NCBI GenBank assembly: GCA_002428365.1
Contig: DIVW01000033.1
Location: 6,041 to 70,040 of the forward strand
Length of the DNA: 64,000 nucleotides
Direction: 5' to 3'
DNA from: Propionibacteriaceae bacterium UBA6122
GTDB lineage: Bacteria; Actinomycetota; Actinomycetes; Propionibacteriales; Propionibacteriaceae
Shown here: positions 1 to 8,157 of the stretch, one piece after another
Layout: the number at the start of each line of letters is the position of its first letter
Numbering within the stretch: the first letter of the stretch is position 1
Position numbers and translations under genes: made by a program
Notes under the pieces: generated by a model
Database searches by the model: none
Told to the model about the DNA's origin: nothing
What the model saw: the letters and a program-made list of their open reading frames with translations, nothing else

Positions 1-67
1 GCTGTCCATGGTGCCGTCCAACCCGATGGGAGGTAGGTAGCCACCCGGGTAGTTGCTGCGGCCGGAC

Positions 68-98
68 TTGACAGGCACACCCAAGCGGAGAGTTATCG
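68..98 (+). promoter_or_regulatory. Possible promoter of the sugar ABC operon
   Basis: TTGACA at 68-73 is a perfect -35 hexamer. The best downstream -10 is poor (TTATCG near 93-98). The rest of 1-249 shows no convincing gene. Several GTTA/TTATC-type half sites at about 100-165 could bind the downstream ROK regulator, but none forms a clear palindrome. Confidence 0.3.
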
Positions 99-249
99 AA
101 TTGTTACTTGGCCACCCTGGCGGGGCGGCGGGCCGCTGGTTATGTTGCCGTTATCAACAAAGGGTTGCCATCGGCAGCCTTCTGAACCCGGAACAGCACG
201 TTGAGGTGCGGCGCCGGGCTATCGCGACAGCATTCAGAGAGGAACACAT

Positions 250-1356
250 ATGTCGCACATGACCCGTCTCGTGGCAGTGGCGACGGCGAGCCTGCTGGCC
301 TTCTCGCTAGGCGCATGCACTAGCGGTACCACCGGTGGTGGTGCAGCGACCGCCTGCAACGTTGGTATCACGATGCCAACCCGCAGCCTCGAACGTTGGA
401 TCAATGATGGCGAGCAGCTGCAGTCCAAGCTGAAGGCAGCCGGCTGCACCGTCGATCTGCAGTACGCCGACAACAAGGTTGATCAGCAGATCAGCCAAAT
501 CCAGAATCAGATCGCTGGCGGAGCAAAGATCCTGGTGATCGCGTCCATCGACGGCACCGCGCTGGGCCCGGTTCTGGCTGAGGCCGCCAAGCAGTCGATC
601 AAGGTCATCGCCTATGACCGTCTGATCAACGGCAGCCCGAACGTCGACTACTACGCAACCTTCGACAACTACAAGGTCGGCAACCTCCAGGGAACCTTCC
701 TCAAGGAGCAGCTGAAGCTCGACTCCGCCACTACGCCGATCAACTTCGAGCCCTTCGCCGGCAGCCCCGACGACAACAACGCGAAGTTCTTCTTCTCCGG
801 CGCATGGGATGTGCTCCTGCCTTACGTGACCAAGGGCACCTTGGTCGTGCCGAGTGGAAAGGCCCCCAAGTCGAACGACGAGTGGACCACCATTGGCATC
901 CAGGGCTGGGCATCGGACAAGTCCCAGGCTGAGATGGACAACCGGCTTTCCTCCTTCTACAGCGGCGGCAAGAAGGTTCAGGCCGTTCTTTCACCGAACG
1001 ACTCCCTGGCCATCGGTATTGAGGCCTCACTGAAGTCGGCTGGCTACAAGGTTGGCAGCGACTGGCCGCTGATCACCGGCCAGGACGGCGACAAGGCCAA
1101 CGTCAAGGCGATCCTGGCTGGCGAACAGTCCATGACCGTCTGGAAGGACACTCGCAAGCTCGGCGACCGGGTGTTCACCATGATTCAGCAGATCGTCAAG
1201 GGCGAGAAGGTTGAAGTCAACGACGAGAAGTCCTACAACAACGGGGTGAAGGTTGTTCCTTCCTACCTGATCGAGCCCGAGGTTGTGACCAAGGATCTCG
1301 TTCAGAGCAAGCTCATCGACTCCGGTTTCCTCAAGGCATCCGACGTCGGTCTGTGA
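250..1356 (+). CDS. chvE: Monosaccharide ABC transporter, substrate-binding lipoprotein (ChvE type)
   Basis: Extracellular sugar-binding lipoprotein of 368 residues that captures aldoses for the ABC importer encoded next. Residues 1-23 form a lipoprotein signal peptide (positive start, hydrophobic core, lipobox SLGAC with the lipidated Cys at 23). A Gly/Thr-rich linker precedes a periplasmic-binding-protein type I fold; the start (CNVGITMPTRSLERW) and the segment AYDRLINGSPNVDYYATFDN are typical of the ChvE/XylF family. Start chosen at ATG 250 because AGAGAGGAA sits at 236-244; ATG 259 is too far from it. First gene of chvE-gguA-gguB-ROK. The sugar cannot be told from sequence; family members bind xylose, glucose, galactose or arabinose. 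Confidence 0.9.
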   Translation: MSHMTRLVAVATASLLAFSLGACTSGTTGGGAATACNVGITMPTRSLERWINDGEQLQSKLKAAGCTVDLQYADNKVDQQISQIQNQIAGGAKILVIASIDGTALGPVLAEAAKQSIKVIAYDRLINGSPNVDYYATFDNYKVGNLQGTFLKEQLKLDSATTPINFEPFAGSPDDNNAKFFFSGAWDVLLPYVTKGTLVVPSGKAPKSNDEWTTIGIQGWASDKSQAEMDNRLSSFYSGGKKVQAVLSPNDSLAIGIEASLKSAGYKVGSDWPLITGQDGDKANVKAILAGEQSMTVWKDTRKLGDRVFTMIQQIVKGEKVEVNDEKSYNNGVKVVPSYLIEPEVVTKDLVQSKLIDSGFLKASDVGL

Positions 1357-1426
1357 CCCAAACCTGGGCGGGGTGGCGGATCACCGTCACCCCGCCCGCA
1401 CAACGTCTGCCCAATGGAGGTCAACA

Positions 1427-2971
1427 ATGGCTGAGCGGGACCCGATCCTGCGGATGCGGGGCATAACCAAGGACTTCAACGGGGTCCGAGCACTCGACGA
1501 TGTTTCCCTCGAGGTGACCCGCGGTGAGGTACACGCCATCTGTGGCGAGAACGGCGCCGGCAAGTCCACCCTGATGAAGGTGCTCAGCGGGGTCTACCCC
1601 CACGGCACCTACACCGGCACCATCGAACTCAATGGCGCCGACGCCGCCTTCACCGACATCAATGCCAGCGAGGCGTCCGGCATTGTCATCATTCATCAAG
1701 AACTGGCGCTCAACCCGCTGCAGTCGATCGCTGAGAACATCTTCCTCGGCAACGAACGCGCCCGGCGCGGCGTCATCAACTGGGATCGCACCACCATTGA
1801 AGCCGGCGTTCTGCTCAAGAAGGTCGGGCTCAAGGAAAACCCAGCCACCAAAATCTTCGAGATCGGGGTCGGCAAGCAGCAACTGATCGAGATCGCCAAG
1901 GCCATGGCCAAGGACGTCTCGCTACTGATCTTGGACGAACCCACCGCGGCCCTCAACGATGAGGACTCCGATCACCTACTCGAACTGATCGCCGGCATGC
2001 GTGACCACGGCATCACCTGCATCCTGATTTCGCACAAACTGCGAGAGGTGCGCCGGATCGCCGACCGGGTCACGGTGCTCCGCGATGGCAAGACCATCGA
2101 GACCATCGACATGTCTGATCCGGACGCGTCTGAAGGCCGAATCATCAAGGCGATGGTCGGGCGGGAGTTGAACAATCTCTTCCCTCCGCACCAGCCACAG
2201 ATCGGCCGCGAGATGTTCCGGGTTGAGGACTGGACCGCCTACCACCCGATTGACACCGGCCGCATCGTCGTCGACCACGCTTCCTTCAACGTGCATGCCG
2301 GCGAGATCGTCGGGTTCGCTGGCCTGATGGGGGCCGGACGCACCGAACTGGCGATGAGCCTCTTCGGCCGCCTCTGGGGCACCAATATCTCCGGCAAGGT
2401 CTTCAAAGACGGTCAGGAGATCAGTACTGCGACGGTGGATGAGGCCGTGGCCCACGGCATCGCCTACGTCACTGAAGACCGCAAGCGCTACGGGCTGAAT
2501 CTGATCGGCATGATCAGCACCAATATCTCGGCGGTGGCGCTGGCCCAGTTCGCCAAGTGGGGCATCATCGATCGCAACCGCGAGTACCTCACCGCTGAGG
2601 ACTATCGGCGCAGCATGAACATCAAAACCCCTAGCGTTTCCGAACTCGTCGGCCGGCTCTCCGGCGGCAACCAACAAAAGGTCGTGCTGAGCAAGTGGCT
2701 GGTCTCCGGCCCAGATGTGCTGATCCTCGACGAGCCCACCCGCGGCATTGACGTCGGCGCGAAGTACGAGATCTATGGCCTCATCAACCAGTTGGCCGAG
2801 CAAGGCAAGGCCGTGGTGATGATCTCCTCGGAGTTGCCCGAACTGCTCGGTATGTGCGATCGGATCTACGCCATCTCCGAGGGCGCTATCACCGGCGATC
2901 TCAAGCGCGTGGAAGCGACCCAGGAAAACCTTATGTACCTCATGACCATGGGAAAGGAAGAGCTCCGATGA
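1427..2971 (+). CDS. gguA: Monosaccharide ABC transporter, ATP-binding protein with two nucleotide-binding domains
   Basis: Cytoplasmic ATPase of 514 residues that drives sugar import. It has two tandem ABC domains, as usual for ribose/xylose-class importers. The first shows Walker A GENGAGKST and Walker B LLILDEPTAAL; the second has a degenerate P-loop (GLMGAGRTE), signature LSGGNQQKV and Walker B VLILDEPTRGID. ATG 1427 is preceded by GGAGG at 1416-1420; an upstream in-frame start at 1373 lacks a ribosome site. The stop overlaps the permease start as ATGA, so the two are translationally coupled. Confidence 0.92.
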   Translation: MAERDPILRMRGITKDFNGVRALDDVSLEVTRGEVHAICGENGAGKSTLMKVLSGVYPHGTYTGTIELNGADAAFTDINASEASGIVIIHQELALNPLQSIAENIFLGNERARRGVINWDRTTIEAGVLLKKVGLKENPATKIFEIGVGKQQLIEIAKAMAKDVSLLILDEPTAALNDEDSDHLLELIAGMRDHGITCILISHKLREVRRIADRVTVLRDGKTIETIDMSDPDASEGRIIKAMVGRELNNLFPPHQPQIGREMFRVEDWTAYHPIDTGRIVVDHASFNVHAGEIVGFAGLMGAGRTELAMSLFGRLWGTNISGKVFKDGQEISTATVDEAVAHGIAYVTEDRKRYGLNLIGMISTNISAVALAQFAKWGIIDRNREYLTAEDYRRSMNIKTPSVSELVGRLSGGNQQKVVLSKWLVSGPDVLILDEPTRGIDVGAKYEIYGLINQLAEQGKAVVMISSELPELLGMCDRIYAISEGAITGDLKRVEATQENLMYLMTMGKEELR

Positions 2972-4170
2972 GCGCTGAGACCCAAACCCCCACCGAACCC
3001 GCCGCCGTAGCTCCGCGCCGCCTGGCGATCGACCTGCGGCAGTACGGGATTTTGGCCGCGCTGGTGGCCATCATCGTGCTCTTTGAGGTGCTCACCGGCG
3101 GCCGGTTGCTGATGCCAGGAAACGTCAACAACCTGATCCAGCAGAACTCCTATGTGCTGATCCTGGCGATCGGCATGGTCATGGTAATCATCGCTGGCCA
3201 CATCGACTTGTCGGTCGGCTCGGTGGTGGCCATGGTTGGCGCCGTCGCGGCCTTGGCGATGAGTGAGTGGCATCTGCCCTGGTGGTTGGCAGTGCTGGTG
3301 GCCTTGTTCGCCGGGGCGCTGGTTGGTGCTTGGCAGGGTTTCTGGGTGGCCTATGTGCAGATTCCGGCCTTCATCGTGACGCTGGCCGGCATGCTGCTGT
3401 TCCGCGGCTTGACCCTGGTCTTCCTGCATGGCGGCACCATCGGTGGCCTGCCGAATGAGTTCGTGGCGATCGGCGCCGGCTGGCTACCCAGCTGGCTCGG
3501 CACGGTGGGGCGTACCGATGTGCTCACCATGGTCCTTGGCCTAGCCGCTTGCGTCCTGCTGGTGGTCTTCCAGGTCTCAGCCCGTAATGCCCGCAAGAAG
3601 CTGGCCTTGCCGGTGGAGGGGCTGGTTCAGCTCTGGGGCAAGGCCATCGTCGCCTCAGCAGCAATTCTGGCTGTGTGCTGGCAATTGGCCAACTACTCCG
3701 GCACCCCGATCATCCTGATCATCCTGGCCCTGCTGATTCTCAGCTACAACTTCATTTTGAATCGATCGGTCTTCGGCCGTCACGTCTATGCGATCGGCGG
3801 CAACTTCTTCGCCGCGGTGATGAGCGGGGTGAAGACCAAGCGAGTCAACTTCGCCTTGTTCGTCAACATTGGCATGCTCGCCGCACTAGCTGGCGTGGTC
3901 AGCACTTCGCGCGCTGGCAGTGCGGTGGCCTCGGCTGGGCAGAACTATGAGCTGGACGCCATCGCTGCCGTCTTCATCGGCGGGGCTGCCGTCCAGGGCG
4001 GTGTGGGCACGGTCACCGGCGCGATGATCGGTGGCCTGGTGATGGGTGTGCTGAACATGGGCTTGTCGATTCTGTCGGTCGACGCGGCCTGGCAGATGGC
4101 AATCAAGGGGCTGGTCCTGCTGCTGGCGGTGGCTTTCGACCTGGTAAACAAGCGGCGCGGCGGGCGTTGA
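2968..4170 (+). CDS. gguB: Monosaccharide ABC transporter permease
   Basis: Inner-membrane permease of 400 residues with about ten hydrophobic segments and the BPD_transp_2 conserved centre (GHIDLSVGSVVAMVGA; later GGNFFAAVMSGVKTKRVNF and GGAAVQGGVGTVTGAMIGG). Start ATG 2968 lies inside the ATPase stop (ATGA overlap). The N-terminal 20 residues are polar and cytoplasmic. Together with the preceding lipoprotein and ATPase it forms a complete CUT2-type importer. Assignment to this class is firm; substrate is open. Confidence 0.92.
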   Translation: MSAETQTPTEPAAVAPRRLAIDLRQYGILAALVAIIVLFEVLTGGRLLMPGNVNNLIQQNSYVLILAIGMVMVIIAGHIDLSVGSVVAMVGAVAALAMSEWHLPWWLAVLVALFAGALVGAWQGFWVAYVQIPAFIVTLAGMLLFRGLTLVFLHGGTIGGLPNEFVAIGAGWLPSWLGTVGRTDVLTMVLGLAACVLLVVFQVSARNARKKLALPVEGLVQLWGKAIVASAAILAVCWQLANYSGTPIILIILALLILSYNFILNRSVFGRHVYAIGGNFFAAVMSGVKTKRVNFALFVNIGMLAALAGVVSTSRAGSAVASAGQNYELDAIAAVFIGGAAVQGGVGTVTGAMIGGLVMGVLNMGLSILSVDAAWQMAIKGLVLLLAVAFDLVNKRRGGR

Positions 4171-4231
4171 GCCGCTGAGCCCGCGCCACGCGGTAACGTC
4201 TGGGCCGAACTAGCGGAGGGTGGCCACGAAG

Positions 4232-5401
4232 ATGATGCCTGTTGGCACCACCGAGGACGTCCGACGGGCCAATCTGGCTGCGATCCTTGGGTTGCTGTAC
4301 CGGAACGGCCCGGCGTCTCGCGCAAGCCTGGGCCGAATCACCGGACGAAATCGCTCCACCATCGCCCGCCTGGTCACTGATCTGGTTGAGCTGCGGCTGG
4401 CCGACGAACGCGAACCTGAACTCGAAGAGCGCCGGGTCGGTCGGCCCAGTCCAGTGGTCAGTTTGCGTCCGGAAGCCACCGCGATCGCGATCAACCCCGA
4501 GATCGACGTCCTGACCATTGGCCTGGTTGGCCTGGACGGCACGGTGCGCAGAGTGGTGCGGCACGAATATGACCGGATCCCCACCGCCGCCGAAGTGACC
4601 AGTATTTCGGCCGCGGTGATCTCGGGAATGCGGGTCGAGCTGGAAGGCCTGCTGGTCGTCGGTATTGGCGTGGCCGTCCCGGGCCAGGTGCAGACTGCCA
4701 CCGGGGTGGTTCGCAACGCACCCCACCTGGCCTGGACCGATGAGCCGATGGCCGAACAGCTTGCCAAAGCCACCGGCTACCGCGTCAGCGTGGCCAATGA
4801 CGCCGCGTTGGGCGCGCTGGCCGAGCATGAGTTCGGTGCCGGTCGCTGCTGTGAGCACCTGATTTACCTCAATGGTGGCGCCTCGGGCATTGGTGGCGGA
4901 GTGATCAGCTCCGGCCGGCTTCTCGGCGGCACCTCCGGGCATGCCGGCGAGTTCGGGCACATCCGGGTGAGTAGCTCTTCAGTCGAAGACTCTGCCGGGA
5001 TAGTCGGCACCCTGGAGGCCGAGGTCAGCCGATTCGCCCTCCAGGAAGCTCTGGGCCTGGCCCGGGTCGAGCCGGGAACTTTCACCAAGTCGCTGCTGGC
5101 CAACCGGACCAAAGGGGTCACCTCGGTCGTCCATCGCCAACTTGAACACCTCGGCAGTGCCGTAGCCACGGCCATCAATCTCTTCGACCCGCAGGTGATC
5201 GCCCTCGGCGGTTTCCTGGCGGCGTTGCAGGCCTACGACCCGCAGTTCCTGGCAGATCAGGTCGCGAGCTCGGCGCTGGCGCCGTCGCTGGAGGACGTGC
5301 GCATCACCGCCACCGAACTGGGCGAGGACCTGCTGATGATCGGCGCGGCCAGACTCGCCTTCGCTCCCCTACTTGCTGATCCGGCCTCGATCAGTAGGTG
5401 A
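4232..5401 (+). CDS. ROK-family transcriptional regulator (NagC/XylR-like)
   Basis: DNA-binding sugar sensor of about 389 residues. Residues 5-70 are a winged helix (SRASLGRITGRNRSTIARLV); the rest is a ROK sugar-kinase-like domain with GGASGIGGGVISSGRLL and GHAGEFGHI. The cysteine-rich zinc motif of typical ROK kinases is absent, which fits a regulator. It lies 60 bases after the permease and probably controls this importer in response to its sugar. GGAGGG at 4215-4220 points to ATG 4232 or 4235; GTG 4220 overlaps that site. The 3' end overlaps the convergent lpdA by 11 bases. Confidence 0.85.
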   Translation: MMPVGTTEDVRRANLAAILGLLYRNGPASRASLGRITGRNRSTIARLVTDLVELRLADEREPELEERRVGRPSPVVSLRPEATAIAINPEIDVLTIGLVGLDGTVRRVVRHEYDRIPTAAEVTSISAAVISGMRVELEGLLVVGIGVAVPGQVQTATGVVRNAPHLAWTDEPMAEQLAKATGYRVSVANDAALGALAEHEFGAGRCCEHLIYLNGGASGIGGGVISSGRLLGGTSGHAGEFGHIRVSSSSVEDSAGIVGTLEAEVSRFALQEALGLARVEPGTFTKSLLANRTKGVTSVVHRQLEHLGSAVATAINLFDPQVIALGGFLAALQAYDPQFLADQVASSALAPSLEDVRITATELGEDLLMIGAARLAFAPLLADPASISR

Positions 5402-6839
5402 TGTCGTCGTGGCCGTGCAGCCGTCGAGCTGCTTCAGCCACCGAGCCAGACAACGAGGGGTAGACCGTAAAGGACTCGGCCAACTGATCTACGGTCAGCT
5501 TCTGGCGCACCGCAATCGACAACGCGTGAATCAACTCTGAGGCCGACGGGGCTACCACGACGCCACCGATGATGATGCCGGTGGTCGGCAGACTGAACAG
5601 CTTGACGAAGCCGTGGTCCAGCGCCTGCATCTTGGCTCGCGCATTGCCGGACAGCGGCAAAGTGACACTGTCCACGGTGAGGTTGCCCTGATCGACCTCG
5701 GCCTGGCTAATGCCGACGGTGGCGATCTCCGGCGAAGTGAACACATTGGCTGAGACGGTGCGCAGATCCAATGGGCTGACCGAATCGCCCAGTGAGTGCC
5801 ACATTGCGATCCGACCCTGCATGGCGGCCACGCTCGCCAGCGCGTTCACCCCGGTGCAGTCGCCAGCGGCATAGACGCCGCGGGCGGTCGTCCGCGAAAC
5901 CCGATCGACCACGATGTGCCCCGTCGGGGTCAGCTGCACCCCAGCCTCGGCCAAGCCGATGCCGTCAGTGTTGGGCACCGCGCCGACCGCCATCAGACAG
6001 TGTGAGCCAATCACCTCGGTGCCATCAGCCAGACTGACGGCGACCTCATCACCACGCACTTCGGCGCCGACCGCTCGAGCCCGGCTGAGAATCGACATGC
6101 CACTGCTCTGGAAGACCTGTTGAATGACGTCGGCCGCGTCAGAATCCTGGCCAGGCAGCACCTTGTCCCGCGAAGACACCAGCGTCACCTTCACCCCAAG
6201 GGCGGTATAGGCGCTGGCGAACTCAGCACCAGTGACCCCGGAGCCCACCACGATCAGATGCTCGGGCACCTCGACCAGGTTGTAGATCTGGGCCCAGTTG
6301 AAGATCCGCTTACCGTCGGGCTTGGCTGCGTCCAGCTCGCGCGGCTGAGCACCAGTGGCCACCAGCACGATATCTGCGGTGAGGCGCTGTTCGCCCTCCA
6401 CAGTGCTGGCGATCACCGCCCTGGTGCCGGCCAGCCGTCCGGTGCCGTTGATGATCCGCACCCCTTCAGCCTCGAGGCGGGCCGAAATGTCATCGGACTG
6501 GGCCTTGGCCAGAGCTTTGATCCGGGCATTCACCTTGGCCATATCGACTCGGACGGCATCGCGGAGGCGACGGGTGTCATCGTCCAGCCGCAGGCCCAGC
6601 TCTTCAGCCTTGCCGATCTTGGTCATTGCCTCAGCAGCGGCGATCAGCGTCTTGGAGGGCACCACATCAGTCAGAACTGCCGACCCACCGAGTCCACGGC
6701 GCTCGACCAGAGTGACCTCGCCACCGAGCTGCCGAGCCACCAGCGCCGCCTCATAGCCACCGGGTCCACCACCAAGAATCACCACATCAGTCACGCCGGT
6801 CATTGTTTCATGCCCGGGTTTGCCCGCCGACACCCCCAT
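5391..6839 (-). CDS. lpdA: LpdA-type NAD(P)H-quinone dehydrogenase (flavoprotein disulfide reductase family, redox Cys lost)
   Basis: FAD-dependent pyridine-nucleotide oxidoreductase of 482 residues. The N-terminal FAD site is VVILGGGPGGYEAALVA, the NAD(P) site VVGSGVTGAEFAS, and AAGDCTGVNALASVA contacts FAD. The CxxxxC redox pair that follows the first glycine motif in lipoamide dehydrogenases is replaced (GLGGSAVLTDVVPSK), as in mycobacterial LpdA (Rv3303c), which reduces quinones rather than lipoamide. A GAGGG ribosome site precedes ATG 6839; ATG 6803 is an alternative. It is divergent from a small membrane protein, as in the Rv3303c-Rv3304 pair. Confidence 0.88.
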   Translation of the reverse strand: MGVSAGKPGHETMTGVTDVVILGGGPGGYEAALVARQLGGEVTLVERRGLGGSAVLTDVVPSKTLIAAAEAMTKIGKAEELGLRLDDDTRRLRDAVRVDMAKVNARIKALAKAQSDDISARLEAEGVRIINGTGRLAGTRAVIASTVEGEQRLTADIVLVATGAQPRELDAAKPDGKRIFNWAQIYNLVEVPEHLIVVGSGVTGAEFASAYTALGVKVTLVSSRDKVLPGQDSDAADVIQQVFQSSGMSILSRARAVGAEVRGDEVAVSLADGTEVIGSHCLMAVGAVPNTDGIGLAEAGVQLTPTGHIVVDRVSRTTARGVYAAGDCTGVNALASVAAMQGRIAMWHSLGDSVSPLDLRTVSANVFTSPEIATVGISQAEVDQGNLTVDSVTLPLSGNARAKMQALDHGFVKLFSLPTTGIIIGGVVVAPSASELIHALSIAVRQKLTVDQLAESFTVYPSLSGSVAEAARRLHGHDDITY

Positions 6840-6886
6840 GACCGACCCTCACCAACCGAGGATGCCTTCCCAGCTAGGGTCAGGAG

Positions 6887-7357
6887 GTGACCTCACGAAT
6901 CCGCCAGCTCGTAATCGTCGCCATCTCCGGCGTGGCTATCAGCATCTTTCTGACCATCTTCGGCCTGCCCGAATCGACCCCCAACCAGATAATCGCGCTC
7001 GAACTCGGCGCACTGCCGCTTTCGATTGCTTTGGCTGCTGGCAACCTGATCCTGATCGAACGGGCGCAACGCGCCCCCGGCCCGCGCGGACGGCTGGGCC
7101 TGATCATCGGCTCAGTCACCAGCGGGTTCGGGCTGGTGGTGATGGCCCTGGCCTACCTGACCGGCCCTCGCGGTCTGGTGCAGTTCGGGCAGTTCCTGGT
7201 GTTCCTGGGCCTGCTCGGAGTGCTGCTGGTTGCCATCGCCCTGCAGACCTCTCGAACCACCGAGTGGTTCGGCCTGGAGGACGTCACCGACGGTGTCGAA
7301 ATCGATGGCGAGGAGACCTCCGATCAAGCTGCCGAGCAGCCAACCACCTCGTTATAG
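6887..7357 (+). CDS. Conserved four-helix membrane protein (Rv3304-like position)
   Basis: Integral membrane protein of 156 residues with four predicted helices (about residues 7-26, 38-58, 70-92, 98-117) and an acidic cytoplasmic tail (EDVTDGVEIDGEETSD). No catalytic motif is visible and the function is unknown. It is divergent from lpdA and followed seven bases later by punA. TAGGGT at 6875-6880 sits six bases before GTG 6887, so the mRNA is probably leaderless and shares a short divergent promoter region with lpdA. Confidence 0.75.
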   Translation: MTSRIRQLVIVAISGVAISIFLTIFGLPESTPNQIIALELGALPLSIALAAGNLILIERAQRAPGPRGRLGLIIGSVTSGFGLVVMALAYLTGPRGLVQFGQFLVFLGLLGVLLVAIALQTSRTTEWFGLEDVTDGVEIDGEETSDQAAEQPTTSL

Positions 7358-7358
7358 T
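7353..7358 (+). promoter_or_regulatory. -10 box TATAGT for a leaderless punA transcript
   Basis: TATAGT lies six bases before GTG 7365, which would place the transcription start at the first base of the start codon. No ribosome site precedes punA. The -35 region (near 7330) is weak, as is common in actinobacteria. Confidence 0.45.
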
Positions 7359-7364
7359 CATCGG

Positions 7365-8147
7365 GTGAGTCACCTAGCCGCAGCAGCCGAACTGCTCTCC
7401 CGCTTCTCGATCCCCTCCCTCGACATTGCCCTGGTACTGGGCTCTGGCTGGGCTGGCGCCTCAGTCGGCCTGGGCGAAACCATTGGCGAATGCGACCTGG
7501 CCGACCTGCCCGGTTTCGCCAAGCCGGTAGTGGTCGGCCACGGCGGTTCGCTGCGGGTCGTACGGACCCCTGGCGGCAAGATCGCGGCCCTGTTCAACGG
7601 CCGCACCCACTTCTACGAGGGCCGTGGCACCGGGCCGGTCGTGCATGGTGTGCGCACCGCCGCTGCGGCCGGGGCGAAGATCCTGGTGCTGACCAACGGC
7701 TGCGGCGGCCTCAACACCGACTGGGCCCCTGGCACGCCAGTGCTGATCAGCGACCACATCAACCTCACCGGCGCCACCCCGCTGGAAGGCGCCACCTTCA
7801 TCGATCTCACCGAGGCCTACTCCCCTCGGCTGCGGCGGCTCGCCCACGAGGTGGAACCCACCCTGGCCGAAGGCGTGTACGTCCAGTTCCGCGGACCGCA
7901 GTACGAAACCCCCGCCGAAGTGCGAATGGCCAAGACTCTCGGTGGCGACCTGGTGGGCATGTCGACCGCCCTGGAGACCATCGCCGCCCGCGAGGCCGGG
8001 ATGGAGGTGCTGGGCATTTCGCTGGTCACCAACCTTGGGGCCGGTATCTCCCCCACTCCGCTGGAGCACGGCGAGGTGATCGCAGCCGGAAAGGCCGCCG
8101 AACCCCGCCTGCGCGGCCTGCTGGCCGGCCTGCTTGAACGACTCTAG
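7365..8147 (+). CDS. punA: Purine-nucleoside phosphorylase
   Basis: Cytoplasmic enzyme of 260 residues that splits (deoxy)inosine and (deoxy)guanosine with phosphate into base and (deoxy)ribose-1-phosphate. It shows the trimeric PNP family motifs: VLGSGWAG near the start, GRTHFYEGRG (phosphate and ribose site), VLTNGCGGL, YVQFRGPQYETPAE, VGMSTALE and the base-binding segment SLVTNLGAG. GTG 7365 is the start that fits the family N-terminus and the TATAGT promoter. The phosphosugar mutase follows 10 bases later; this pairing (deoD-pmmB) is conserved in actinobacteria and channels ribose-1-phosphate into sugar phosphate metabolism. Confidence 0.92.
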   Translation: MSHLAAAAELLSRFSIPSLDIALVLGSGWAGASVGLGETIGECDLADLPGFAKPVVVGHGGSLRVVRTPGGKIAALFNGRTHFYEGRGTGPVVHGVRTAAAAGAKILVLTNGCGGLNTDWAPGTPVLISDHINLTGATPLEGATFIDLTEAYSPRLRRLAHEVEPTLAEGVYVQFRGPQYETPAEVRMAKTLGGDLVGMSTALETIAAREAGMEVLGISLVTNLGAGISPTPLEHGEVIAAGKAAEPRLRGLLAGLLERL

Positions 8148-8157
8148 GAGGACACCC

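Noticed and set aside
53..262. Small gene of 69 codons at the window start
   Set aside because: No ribosome site, arginine-rich shadow-like composition, and it overlaps the chvE start.
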